Positions 28,047 to 37,207 of a stretch of 47,516 nt of DNA are shown here, piece after piece. The notes under the pieces were generated by a model. It saw nothing but the letters and a program-made list of their open reading frames with translations. It was not told where the DNA came from and made no database searches. Source of the DNA: Bacteroides sp. (GTDB taxonomy: Bacteria > Bacteroidota > Bacteroidia > Bacteroidales > Bacteroidaceae); the NCBI GenBank assembly GCA_019414665.1, contig DXLO01000020.1, forward strand, positions 1 to 47,516. Direction: 5' to 3'. Each line of letters opens with the position of its first letter. The first letter of the stretch is position 1. Made by a program: the position numbers and the translations under genes.

Positions 28047-28577
28047 ATGGAATATACTTCTATCCCTGATTATAATGATGGAAGCTTTAATCTTTATCAG
28101 AACGAACTGATGAACTTTTTCATCTTTCTGACCAAGGTACATCCAGCTTTTATTCTTGACAAGTCATTGAAAGCCTAATGCTGTCAGTTTGTTCTGTCCG
28201 CTTGCGATGAGCTTTGTGATATGAATAAATAACATCACTTTAGCCGATTTCCATCTGAGAATTAATGAATTGTTAGTTCTTTTGCAGGATGCCCATACTT
28301 TTGTGAATATAGAACCGTTGTCGCTATATCCATTTTCTGTCCGCTATTTTAACGGGAATTTTTATTTATACTCCATTTTTTGGAACACATGATTCAGGAT
28401 ATGAATCAAAGGGGAGTTTCTTTGCTGGTTGTTGATATGCGGTATAATGGGGGAGGTAACAGCCTTTTAGGAAATATGCTGTTGGAGGCATTGAATATTC
28501 ATTTATCTATTTCCATAAGCTATGGAAATACAACAAACACGAAGAAAGCACTTGGCTATATGGCAGGAAGGGCTTAG
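28047..28577 (+). pseudogene. Decayed S41-family (tail-specific) peptidase remnant
   Basis: Pieces of an S41 peptidase lie in different frames. From 28047 a frame reads MEYTSIPDYNDG... and stops at about 28179. Another, up to about 28390, gives FHLRINELLVLLQDAHTFV and YPFSVRYFNGNFYL, the N-terminal part of these peptidases. A third (28380-28577) gives LLVVDMRYNGGGNSLLGNMLLEAL, the conserved strand before the catalytic region. The catalytic Ser segment and the PDZ-like middle are missing, so there are at least two frame breaks and a large internal deletion. Faint traces may continue to about 28700. It is not expected to make an enzyme. Confidence 0.8.
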
Positions 28578-28720
28578 GGATGCGGATAAGGTCTTTTAAT
28601 GATAAATCTGATTTCAAGATTTTAAAACACCAGTGAGGAGTATGGGGGCATTTTACACTTATTTACTGAAAAAAGGATATTGGCTTTCTATTCCTGTCCT
28701 TCATTAGCAGAATAGAATCA

Positions 28721-28760
28721 AAAAGGAGAGCATTTATTTTAGTCCATAATGCTCTCCTTT
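28721..28760. terminator. Intrinsic terminator of the SulP gene
   Basis: Stem GGAGAGCAT (28725-28733) with ATGCTCTCC (28749-28757). It is flanked by A on the left and T on the right, so it has a T run in both directions. It lies 7 bp beyond the transporter stop. Confidence 0.85.
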
Positions 28761-28766
28761 CTTATT

Positions 28767-30449
28767 TTATTTTTCTATAATAGCCTTTGCTTTCTCCAAA
28801 GCCACATTGATATTAGGACAGATATTTTCTTTTCCCAGCAGTTCATTAAATCCTGATTTTTCAAGAATTTGATGCACTTTTTCATTCACTCCCGAAAGCA
28901 CAATCTGAATATTTTCTTTCTTAGACATTTCGCATAGATTAGTCAGGTTGTGAATACCGGTAGAATCAATGAATGGTACTTTACGCATACGTACGATCCG
29001 TACTTTGGGACGGTCGCCCAATTCGGACATGATTTCCTCAAACTTGGTAGCGATACCAAAGAAGTAGGGACCGTTGATTTCATATACTTCCACACCTTTG
29101 GGAACCATGAGATGTTCTTCGTGCACTTCCAGATCGGATTCATTATTGGGGTCGATTTCATTTTTGATAACCGATATTTCTGTTGTTTCCATGACACGTT
29201 TCATGAACAATACACAGGCAATGAGCAAACCTACTTCAATAGCTACGGTCAAATCGAAGATAACAGTCAAGAAGAAAGTGATCAACAGTACGGTGACGTC
29301 TGATTTCGGATTCTTCAGCAACGCTTTGAAAGTACGCCAGCCGCTCATGTTATAGGAAACAATCACCAATACACCTGCCAGACAGGCCATCGGGATATAT
29401 TGTGCCAGAGGCATCAGGAACAAGAGAATCAGCAACAGAATGACTGCATGAATGATACCTGCAACAGGTGATTTTCCACCGTTGTTGATATTGGTCATGG
29501 TACGTGCGATGGCTCCTGTAGCAGGAATACCGCCAAACAGCGGAGCGATAATATTGGCTGCGCCCTGGGCTATCAGTTCCGTGTTTGAATCGTGGCGGTC
29601 ACCAATGACACCATCGGCTACGGCAGCAGACAACAGAGATTCTATGGCTCCCAGTACAGCAATGGTGATGGCAACCGGAAATAAATTCTTGATAGCTTCC
29701 CAATTTAATTCGGGTACTACTGCATCCGGCAGCTGTGACTGAATGGTAAAACGGTCGCCAATGGTGTCGATACAAGTGATTCCGCCATATGTTTTCATCA
29801 GGTACACGGCAATGGTTACTACAATGATGGCAATCAGTGAACCTGGAATCTTTTTTGAGAACCGGGGAGTCAGTGCGATAATCAGGACGCTGACTATGCT
29901 GACAATGGCGTTCCACCAATTAACAGTATCAAAATGACGGAAATACATCATCCATTTACCTATGAAGTCTCCCGGTACTTTTTCTCCTCCGAAGTTCAGT
30001 CCGAAGATATCGGCAATCTGTGTCGTAAAGATGGTAACGGCAATACCACTGGTAAATCCTACAATAATGGGATAAGGAATGAATTTGATAACAGCTCCCA
30101 GCTTGAATACACCTAATAAAATAAGGAGTACTCCTGCCATAAGAGTTGCTACTGTTAATCCGCTGATGCCGTATTCTTGGATGATTCCATAGATAATTAC
30201 GATAAATGCTCCGGTAGGTCCGCCTATCTGTACTTTGCTTCCTCCTAATAAAGAGATGATAAATCCTGCTACAATAGCAGTGATGATGCCTTTTTCTGGG
30301 GAAACTCCCGAAGCGATACCAAATGCGATAGCCAGTGGAAGTGCAACAATACCTACGATAATTCCGGCCATGAGGTCGGCCATGAAGCTCTCTTTTGAAT
30401 AATTCTGTAGGGTAGTGAAGAGCTTCGGTTTGAATTCAAATGCTTTCAT
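28767..30449 (-). CDS. SulP-family (SLC26-like) inorganic anion transporter with STAS domain
   Basis: A 560-residue inner-membrane transporter. The membrane part (about 20-430) shows the family hallmarks: MAGIIVGIVALPLAIAFGIASGVSPEKGI near the N-terminus, GGSKVQIGGPTGAF and LIAQGAANIIAPLFGGIPATGAIARTM. The C-terminal STAS domain (about 445-558) has VYEINGPYFFGIATKF and the loop PFIDSTGIHNL. Family members move sulfate, bicarbonate, chloride or dicarboxylates; which one is unknown. A sulfate role would fit a cell that frees sulfate with sulfatases, but those genes are 20 kb away in a different unit. Confidence 0.95.
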   Translation of the reverse strand: MKAFEFKPKLFTTLQNYSKESFMADLMAGIIVGIVALPLAIAFGIASGVSPEKGIITAIVAGFIISLLGGSKVQIGGPTGAFIVIIYGIIQEYGISGLTVATLMAGVLLILLGVFKLGAVIKFIPYPIIVGFTSGIAVTIFTTQIADIFGLNFGGEKVPGDFIGKWMMYFRHFDTVNWWNAIVSIVSVLIIALTPRFSKKIPGSLIAIIVVTIAVYLMKTYGGITCIDTIGDRFTIQSQLPDAVVPELNWEAIKNLFPVAITIAVLGAIESLLSAAVADGVIGDRHDSNTELIAQGAANIIAPLFGGIPATGAIARTMTNINNGGKSPVAGIIHAVILLLILLFLMPLAQYIPMACLAGVLVIVSYNMSGWRTFKALLKNPKSDVTVLLITFFLTVIFDLTVAIEVGLLIACVLFMKRVMETTEISVIKNEIDPNNESDLEVHEEHLMVPKGVEVYEINGPYFFGIATKFEEIMSELGDRPKVRIVRMRKVPFIDSTGIHNLTNLCEMSKKENIQIVLSGVNEKVHQILEKSGFNELLGKENICPNINVALEKAKAIIEK

Positions 30450-30547
30450 TTGTCAACTACTTTATGCTATGATTTTAAACGAGTTGCAAAAGTAGATAAA
30501 ATTAATGTATAAATTAAGGTATTATTCTATTTAAATTCGTATTTTTG

Positions 30548-30817
30548 TTATTCATAGGGTGTTTTGTTGATAGTAATGGTGCGTTGGGCGGTAGAATCAT
30601 TTGTGATACTGGTTACATCTCCTTTCGTAGTGAAGTAAACGTAATTTCCTTTATCGTAAAAACGATATACCTTGCAACCGTCATGTTCAAACAGATAGCT
30701 GACAGTGTAAGTGGAGTTGTTTTCAGACTCTCCGATTTTTAACGGTATGGACGCACATGAATTAAATCCTATTATAGTAAGGAGGGGAAAAGTGAATAAT
30801 TTGATGATGTTTTTCAT
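30548..30817 (-). CDS. Small lipoprotein (DUF4884-like)
   Basis: A protein of 89 residues when started at 30817 (MKNIIKLFTFPLLTIIGFNSC). The open frame reaches 30847, but the shorter start gives a proper lipoprotein signal with Cys21 as the lipidated residue. The mature part contains TYTVSYLFEHDGCKVYRFYDKGNYVYFTTKGDVTS, a block I associate with the small Bacteroides DUF4884 lipoproteins. Function unknown. It lies between the SulP gene (98 bp away, same strand) and the divergent rubrerythrin gene. Confidence 0.8.
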   Translation of the reverse strand: MKNIIKLFTFPLLTIIGFNSCASIPLKIGESENNSTYTVSYLFEHDGCKVYRFYDKGNYVYFTTKGDVTSITNDSTAQRTITINKTPYE

Positions 30818-30941
30818 AATGGAAAATGTTAATGTTGTTGTGAACACAAATATAGGTGTTCTTGTTTATTTTATATAGAGTGAACGTTTAATTAAATATA
30901 AAAACGTAATTGTAATGAATACAATTTTGAAATAAAATATA

Positions 30942-30949
30942 TATCTTTG
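30942..30949 (+). promoter_or_regulatory. Bacteroides -7 element of the rubrerythrin gene
   Basis: TATCTTTG matches TAnnTTTG, 48 bp before the ATG at 30998. Confidence 0.55.
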
Positions 30950-30997
30950 TGTCATCAACAGATGATCAAATAATACTAACTAATAAAACTAACAATT

Positions 30998-31576
30998 ATG
31001 GCTAAAAGCGTAAAAGGTACACAGACAGAGAAAAACTTGCTGACTTCATTTGCAGGTGAATCACAGGCTAGAATGCGTTATACTTACTTTGCAAGTACAG
31101 CAAAGAAGGAAGGTTATGAACAAATAGCAGCTATTTTTACAGAAACAGCCGATCAGGAAAAAGAACATGCAAAACGTATGTTTAAATGGTTGGAAGGCGG
31201 TATGGTAGAAATTACTGCCAGCTATCCTGCAGGTATCATTGGTACCACTATGGAAAATTTGAAAGCTGCCGCTGCCGGTGAAAATGAAGAATGGACTACT
31301 GATTACCCTCACTTTGCTGATGTGGCCGATCAGGAAGGTTTTCCTGCTATCGCTACTATGTATCGCAGAATCGCTGAAGCTGAAAAGGGGCATGAGGAAA
31401 GATATCTGGCTTTATTGAAGAATGTGGAAGAAGGCACAGTATTCAAGAAAGCAGAAGAAACTGTATGGCAGTGCCGTAACTGCGGTTACATTTATGTAGG
31501 TACGGAAGCTCCTGAAGTATGTCCTGCATGTCTGCATCCGCAAGCTTATTTCGAAGTGAAGAAGAATAATTATTGA
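30998..31576 (+). CDS. rbr: Rubrerythrin
   Basis: A complete 192-residue non-heme iron peroxidase that reduces hydrogen peroxide in the cytoplasm of anaerobes. The ferritin-like diiron domain covers about 1-145, with ligand motifs TSFAGESQARMRY, ADQEKEHAKRM and IAEAEKGHEERY (ExxH-type pairs). The C-terminal rubredoxin-like domain binds one iron through two CxxC pairs (WQCRNCGY and VCPACLHP). It has its own promoter element and a terminator with a U run, so it forms a single unit, as expected for an oxidative-stress gene. Confidence 0.98.
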   Translation: MAKSVKGTQTEKNLLTSFAGESQARMRYTYFASTAKKEGYEQIAAIFTETADQEKEHAKRMFKWLEGGMVEITASYPAGIIGTTMENLKAAAAGENEEWTTDYPHFADVADQEGFPAIATMYRRIAEAEKGHEERYLALLKNVEEGTVFKKAEETVWQCRNCGYIYVGTEAPEVCPACLHPQAYFEVKKNNY

Positions 31577-31604
31577 TTGAAATAAAACCACTCGTTCATC
31601 ATGG

Positions 31605-31645
31605 ATCCGGTTTCTCTGAAAAGGGGAAACCGGATTTTTTATTTT
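31605..31645 (+). terminator. Intrinsic terminator of the rubrerythrin gene
   Basis: Stem ATCCGGTTTC (31605-31614) with GAAACCGGAT (31626-31635), then TTTTTATTTTT. It lies between convergent genes but has a T run only on the plus strand. Confidence 0.9.
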
Positions 31646-31669
31646 TAGGAAATGATTTTTGATTGGTTT

Positions 31670-34600
31670 TTATTCTTCTCTTTTCCCGTTTACAAATTCC
31701 CCCGGTTTCATGCCGAACTGTTTTTGGAAACATTTGGAGAAATAAGACGGATTATTGAATCCTACCATATAACAGATTTCATTGATGCGATATTTGTTTT
31801 CTGCCAGCAAGATCGCTGCTTTTTTCAAACGTACCACTTGAATCAGTTCATTAGGGGTGATATTGGCCAATGTCTTTATTTTGGCAAACAGGCCCGAACG
31901 GCTGATACACAATTTTTCGGCCAGGAAATCTACGGATAATTCCGGATTGGAGAAATTCTCTTCTATGATTTCATTCATACGGGTAAGGAACTTGTCGTCC
32001 ATAGAATTATTGGCAATGCTGTTCAGCGGAACCAACGGCATCTTCGAGAATTTCTGACGCAGCAGATTACGCAAGTCTACCAGATTCTTGATACATGCTT
32101 CCAAGTATTGCATGGAGAAAGGTTTCTCTATGTAGGCATCTGCACCACAATCCATACCTTCTATCTTGGAGTTGGTATCTGTCTTGGCCGTTAGCAGGAT
32201 GAAGGGTATATGACTGGTAGCCTGGTTAGTCCTTATTGCTTTGCAGAATTCCACTCCGTCCATGCGTGGCATCATCCAGTCGCTTACAATGAGTGTCACT
32301 TCGTTTTCTTTCAGTTTATTCAGTGCTTCTATACCGTCTTCTGCGGTAAGTATGCTGTATTTATCAGCCAGACTACTCGAAAGGAAATTCAACATTTCCT
32401 CATTATCATCCACAATCAGCATGGTTGGTTTATGTTTGATAGGAGAACCGGAGAGGTCCTCTTGCAAGATTCCTTCGGGAATGGCTGGGTTGTTCAATAG
32501 TGATGTGCCCGTATCCTGTGGCAGGACTTGTGCTTGTTCTATAGGCAACGTTACGATAAAAGATGATCCTTTGTTAACCTCGGATTCCACTTCAATACAG
32601 CCATTGTGTGATTCTACGATACTTTTGACAATGCTGAGGCCGATACCTGTTCCCGGCTTGTTATCCATAGCCTGATAGAACGGATGGAATATCTTCTTTT
32701 GTTCTTCTTTGCTGATCCCTATGCCGTTATCTGTCACTCGGATTATAAAAGTATGTTGTTCCGGCTGTACGATACAGGTAAGAGTAACTTCATCTTTTGT
32801 GTATTTACTGGCATTGGTCAACAGATTGCTGACTAGTTTGGTTACCGCCTCACTGTCTACTATAGCCGTGAAATCTGCTTCAGGATATTTCACAGTAAGC
32901 CGTGCTCCATGTTGGGCGATGAAAGGTTCGAAACGTTCACAAACCGCTTTGAGCAGTTGGTGGATATTTTGGGAAGCAAACTTCATTTTCATTCCTTCCT
33001 GTTCCACCTTCCGGAAATCCAGCAATTGGTTTACCAGGAACAGCAGACGCTGGCTGTTACGGTCAATAATATTCAGATCGTCGCGTACTGTAGACGGCAG
33101 GGACACGGGAGATTTCATTATTTTCTCCAAAGGTCCTATGATAAGGGATACCGGTGTGCGTATTTCGTGGGCTATCATGGTGAAGAACTTGATTTTGGCT
33201 TCGTGTACTTCTTTTTCCTTGTTGGCGTTCAGTTTGTTTATTTCAGCCGTATGTTTCTTCTCTGTCCGTTTGATGATGAAGCGGATGACGAATCCGAAAG
33301 CTATGCAAACCAATACAAAATAGAGCAGTTTGGAAGCGGTGGACCAATAGAAAGGAGGGTGGATGGTGATTTTCAGACTGGTTCCTTTTTCATTCCATAT
33401 TCCGTCATTATTGGTCGCCTTTACTTTGAAAAGATAGGTTCCTGCGGGCAAATTGGTGTAAGTGGCCTTATTTTGGGAGCCTACATAGTTCCAGTCTTTG
33501 TCAAATCCTTCCAGTTTATAGGCGTATTTGTTTTTATTGGGGGTGCAATAGCTTAAAGAGGCATAAAGCAAGCTGAATGCATTTTCTTTATAGGATAGCT
33601 CCAGTTCTTCCAACTGGTTGAGAGATTTTGGAAGCAGTTTGTTTCCTACAGGAATTTGTTTATTAAATATTTCTAGTGCAGTAATGACTACTGGAGGACG
33701 TACGTGATTCGTTTTAATTTGATGGGGATAGAAAGCATTGAATCCGTTTACTGATCCGATATAAATTTTTCCGTCAGAAGCTTTGATACCTGCATTGGGT
33801 AGAAACTGGTCACTTTGTAGTCCGTCACTTTTAGTAAATACCTGGCAACCTTCTCCCGGTATATAGCGGACCAGCCCTTTTGTAGTGGTCAGCCATAATA
33901 TATGCTGGTCTTCGATAATGCTGCATATATTGTGGCTGGGTATTTCTAACGGGATGGTTTCAAAATTGTCTTCCTCTATATTGTATTTACAAAGTCCGTT
34001 CATGGTTCCTGCCCATATCTCTCCATGGCTGTCTATCAGGCAGCAGTTTACTTGGTTATTGGCCAGCGTATTGGGCAGTGTATTGTTATGCACATAGTTT
34101 TTCCATATTTGTTTTTCCGGATGAAATTTGAACAATCCTTTTCCTTGTGTGGAAAACCAGAGATTTCCTTTTGTATCTTGGTCTATGTCTATGGTCATAG
34201 CATCTAGGTTCTTAATACGGATAAAATTATCCTCTTCCCGGTTATACAGATTGATTCCATTCATGGATGCTACCCAGATTCTATCCGATCTGTCTTTAAA
34301 GATGGCGTAAGAACTGGTTCCGTCCAGTGAGGTCGGGATATCTGTATAGGAGCGGTAGACTTTAAAAGTTCCCGTTTGCAGATTCAGTACATTCACTCCT
34401 CCAGTATAGGTTCCTATCCATAGGTTGTCTCCATCCATGCATAGTGCATGGACGTTGTGATAGGAAAGGCTGTTTTTATGATCAGCCGGTAGATAGTAAA
34501 CGAACTTCCGGTCTTTAGGCGAGTATCGGTTCAGTCCACCGTCGTCCGAAGCTATCCATATTTGTCCATGAGCATCTTCGCAGAACCGTCCGATAACATT

Positions 34601-35656
34601 TCCATTTATAGAATTGTAAAGTCGTGAATGGGAAAAACTTTCAAATTGTTCAGCATTAGGTGAAATATAATTAATCCCTCCATAGTAGGTCCCAATCCAG
34701 ATACCTCCTTCCCGGTCTTTTATGATGGGATATACAAAACGGTTTGATAAAGAGTTGGGAACAGTTTCATTTTCAGTAAACAGTTTATATTCTTCTGTAA
34801 GGGTATTGAATAATAACAGCCCGTCGTCCGATCCTATCAATAGTTGGTGAGGGGCATATTCCATTAACGAATGAATGTGTGTTACACCTTTTCCGTCCGT
34901 AGGGTGTAAATAGGTAGTGGTTTGCCGCGTATATTTATCTATTTTTTGCAACCCGCACTCCCATGTTCCCAGCCAAAGGGTCTGTTCTGAATCCTCCAGC
35001 ATGGCTAATGCTTGTGAGTGGTGATTTCCGGCATTGTAAAGAAGTCCAAAAGGCTCGAATTTATTTTCTGCTTTGTTCAGTTTGTAAACACCTGATTCTC
35101 CTTGGTTGGTGAGAGCCCATATTTGGTTGTCACTGTCTGCCATTGTGCTTGCTACTATTCCGAACGCACTTGTAAATTCGTATTGTTCCAAATAGTTTTT
35201 TGATAGATTGTATCGGAACAAGCCTTGCCCGTTGGTCGAGAACCATAAATTTCCGTCTTTATCTTGCAAAATATGGTTGACGATGCTGGTTATGCGGACA
35301 TTATTGGGAGTTGTGAGGTCGAAATAGGTAAAAGTTTCCGTTGCATAAGCATATATATAGATTCCCTCATCTGTCCCTATCCAGATATTCTTTTTGGTTC
35401 CGTACAGGGAGGATATGTATTTGCCTGCTGCCTGTGGGCAAATTGAATATGATTTTATCATGATTCCGTCATATCGGTTCAGACCTTCTTCTGTTCCTAT
35501 CCATAGAAAACCATATTTGTCTTGCATAATGGCACGTACAGAGTTGGATGACAATCCGTCTTCTACGGAGAAATGTCGGAAACGGAAATCATTGGGTACA
35601 GCAAGTAAAGTTACTGATATAAGTAGAAAGAGTATCGAAAGGACAGGGCTTTTCAT
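31670..35656 (-). CDS. Hybrid two-component system regulator (HTCS) of the GH127/GH27 PUL
   Basis: A 1328-residue one-piece sensor and transcription factor in the inner membrane. After a signal peptide (about 1-18), two periplasmic beta-propellers of Reg_prop repeats (about 25-690; DKDGNLWFSTNGQGL-type motifs) and a Y_Y_Y domain (about 700-775) bind the glycan breakdown product. One membrane segment lies at about 778-798 (LLYFVLVCIAFGFVIRFII). The kinase core has His830 (MIAHEIRTP) and an ATP site (TNASKYT, DNGIGI, GTGIGLSIV). The receiver domain (1078-1195) has phospho-acceptor Asp1126 (IVSDWMMPRMDG). An AraC-type helix-turn-helix (about 1222-1325) binds DNA. It lies downstream of the PUL genes, separated by a terminator, and should activate the promoter near 46070. 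Confidence 0.98.
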   Translation of the reverse strand: MKSPVLSILFLLISVTLLAVPNDFRFRHFSVEDGLSSNSVRAIMQDKYGFLWIGTEEGLNRYDGIMIKSYSICPQAAGKYISSLYGTKKNIWIGTDEGIYIYAYATETFTYFDLTTPNNVRITSIVNHILQDKDGNLWFSTNGQGLFRYNLSKNYLEQYEFTSAFGIVASTMADSDNQIWALTNQGESGVYKLNKAENKFEPFGLLYNAGNHHSQALAMLEDSEQTLWLGTWECGLQKIDKYTRQTTTYLHPTDGKGVTHIHSLMEYAPHQLLIGSDDGLLLFNTLTEEYKLFTENETVPNSLSNRFVYPIIKDREGGIWIGTYYGGINYISPNAEQFESFSHSRLYNSINGNVIGRFCEDAHGQIWIASDDGGLNRYSPKDRKFVYYLPADHKNSLSYHNVHALCMDGDNLWIGTYTGGVNVLNLQTGTFKVYRSYTDIPTSLDGTSSYAIFKDRSDRIWVASMNGINLYNREEDNFIRIKNLDAMTIDIDQDTKGNLWFSTQGKGLFKFHPEKQIWKNYVHNNTLPNTLANNQVNCCLIDSHGEIWAGTMNGLCKYNIEEDNFETIPLEIPSHNICSIIEDQHILWLTTTKGLVRYIPGEGCQVFTKSDGLQSDQFLPNAGIKASDGKIYIGSVNGFNAFYPHQIKTNHVRPPVVITALEIFNKQIPVGNKLLPKSLNQLEELELSYKENAFSLLYASLSYCTPNKNKYAYKLEGFDKDWNYVGSQNKATYTNLPAGTYLFKVKATNNDGIWNEKGTSLKITIHPPFYWSTASKLLYFVLVCIAFGFVIRFIIKRTEKKHTAEINKLNANKEKEVHEAKIKFFTMIAHEIRTPVSLIIGPLEKIMKSPVSLPSTVRDDLNIIDRNSQRLLFLVNQLLDFRKVEQEGMKMKFASQNIHQLLKAVCERFEPFIAQHGARLTVKYPEADFTAIVDSEAVTKLVSNLLTNASKYTKDEVTLTCIVQPEQHTFIIRVTDNGIGISKEEQKKIFHPFYQAMDNKPGTGIGLSIVKSIVESHNGCIEVESEVNKGSSFIVTLPIEQAQVLPQDTGTSLLNNPAIPEGILQEDLSGSPIKHKPTMLIVDDNEEMLNFLSSSLADKYSILTAEDGIEALNKLKENEVTLIVSDWMMPRMDGVEFCKAIRTNQATSHIPFILLTAKTDTNSKIEGMDCGADAYIEKPFSMQYLEACIKNLVDLRNLLRQKFSKMPLVPLNSIANNSMDDKFLTRMNEIIEENFSNPELSVDFLAEKLCISRSGLFAKIKTLANITPNELIQVVRLKKAAILLAENKYRINEICYMVGFNNPSYFSKCFQKQFGMKPGEFVNGKREE

Positions 35657-35678
35657 AGTTGTTATTTTTATCTTTATG

Positions 35679-35686
35679 CAAAGATA
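35679..35686 (-). promoter_or_regulatory. Bacteroides -7 element of the HTCS gene
   Basis: On the minus strand TATCTTTG, an exact TAnnTTTG match 22 bp before the ATG at 35656. With the terminator just upstream it indicates independent expression of the regulator. Confidence 0.6.
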
Positions 35687-35772
35687 ACAAGGTTTGAAAT
35701 AATAGTATTGTAAAATGAAATATATTTATTGAGGTCAAGATAGAAATATGAATGTGTGGAAATATTTTCTTT

Positions 35773-35815
35773 AAAAGGGTGCCAATAGTCTGATAGTACT
35801 ATTTTTGTTGCACCC
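35773..35815 (-). terminator. Intrinsic terminator after the DUF6055 gene
   Basis: On the minus strand GGGTGC pairs with GCACCC, with AATAGT/ACTATT inside, followed by TTTT. It lies 25 bp after the stop at 35840 and before the HTCS promoter. Confidence 0.75.
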
Positions 35816-35839
35816 TCATAAAGAAAATGTGATATGGTT

Positions 35840-37207
35840 TTATTGAATAATGGGCTGACTTCCAGTTATTCTTATCCGGTAAGGCCATTGTGCATCCTTT
35901 TCTTCCTGATTCGGATTTATCCAATGTTCGGCTGGCGCTCCCATAACGATGAACCAGAGACGTTCCGGAGATGAATTCTCTGGCACAGCATAACTGATTT
36001 TTCCCACAGGGTCTGCTTTCATTTCTCCATAGACTGCCTTGCCTTCTTTTGTGATGGTTACTATTCCATAGCGCCATCCGGCTTTGTCTGCATTGATGGT
36101 GTGGAATCCATTTTTATCGGCTTCTCCACAAAATTCTATTGTTACAGTTTGTCCGGTTGGGGGGATTGAGAGAGGAATGGCGTTGAAACCGTAGTTTTCC
36201 GGACAATTTTCGGGTGTGATCTGATACCAGTTGTCATCCATGCTGTTCAGTTTGCAGGTATATTGATTGGCATAAGGGCGTGTCTCTTTCCATACCCGTG
36301 GGAAATCCCAATTGATGAAATGACGGCAGGCGTCGAATATTTCATCACAGAATTGTTCCTGAGTCAGTCCAGTCATGCGTTTATAAGTCATTACAGGGTC
36401 TTCCCCTCTCTTTCCCTGACGATAAAGTTCGGCGATGAACGGCAGTCCCCGTTTCATGCTCCAATATTCTATGACGTATGGTGAATGATAAATGTTTTCC
36501 AAATGCAGATAAGCCTTGTGGGTAAGGGTCTTGAATGCATCCCAATGATATTTTTCATCGGTCATCCAGTCTGGATTCACTTGCCAGAGCATCCATTGTG
36601 AGGTCATTTCGAAGAAGCCGCAACCACCCCAGGCTTCTCCTTGGCCGTCACAGGTGATTTGTGACTGGAAACTATGTCCCAGTTCATGCGCTATACAATT
36701 CAGCTTTTCGTCCTGTACCCGGTTGGGGGCAATCCAGAGAGCGCCGATCTCACCGTCATAGTCTCCACCATAAGCGGTTCCTTCCAGTGAATAATTGATC
36801 ATAACCATCATGCGGTATTTGTCGCATTTTGATCCGGTTTTGGCGAATTGCAATGTGTGATAGAAATAATGGTAAAAATGCTCTAGTTTTTCTTCCAGAT
36901 TTTTCAGGTTTACTTTCATGGAATGTCCTTCCAGCTGAGGAGGGTCTGACAGGTTGTCACCAAATCCTTTTTCCCAAAAGATGACGAAGTTTTCGGTACA
37001 TGCCATGCGGTGATAGCTCCATTTGCTTTCGGGGTCTTGCAAGTCCATGCTTCGCAGGTCTTTGGGGATATAGATTTCTTTGCCTTCGGGCAGAGGTACC
37101 GTTGTGCTTTCATTTTCCTGTGTTTTTGAGTTGGAACAAGAGATGAGCATCATCATGAGCAGGGGTAGGATATATGTTTTCATATTATTATAAATGAGTT
37201 GTTTCAT
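35840..37207 (-). CDS. DUF6055-type lipoprotein with HExxH metallopeptidase-like motif
   Basis: A 455-residue putative surface or periplasmic lipoprotein. The signal MKTYILPLLMMMLISCSNS has a lipobox (LISC). Translation may begin at 37207, where the ATG overlaps the GH27 stop (TAATG), or at 37183, giving the tidier signal. The middle carries IAHELGHSFQSQ, an HExxH zinc site, and about 20 residues later FFEMTSQW, whose Glu could be the third ligand as in gluzincins. The C-terminal ~130 residues are beta-rich (TGQTVTIEFCGEADKNGF, WRYGIVTITKEGK), perhaps a binding domain. I recognise it as DUF6055-like; peptidase activity is inferred only. Tight coupling to GH27 suggests it acts on the same, possibly glycoprotein, substrate. 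Confidence 0.85.
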   Translation of the reverse strand: MKQLIYNNMKTYILPLLMMMLISCSNSKTQENESTTVPLPEGKEIYIPKDLRSMDLQDPESKWSYHRMACTENFVIFWEKGFGDNLSDPPQLEGHSMKVNLKNLEEKLEHFYHYFYHTLQFAKTGSKCDKYRMMVMINYSLEGTAYGGDYDGEIGALWIAPNRVQDEKLNCIAHELGHSFQSQITCDGQGEAWGGCGFFEMTSQWMLWQVNPDWMTDEKYHWDAFKTLTHKAYLHLENIYHSPYVIEYWSMKRGLPFIAELYRQGKRGEDPVMTYKRMTGLTQEQFCDEIFDACRHFINWDFPRVWKETRPYANQYTCKLNSMDDNWYQITPENCPENYGFNAIPLSIPPTGQTVTIEFCGEADKNGFHTINADKAGWRYGIVTITKEGKAVYGEMKADPVGKISYAVPENSSPERLWFIVMGAPAEHWINPNQEEKDAQWPYRIRITGSQPIIQ

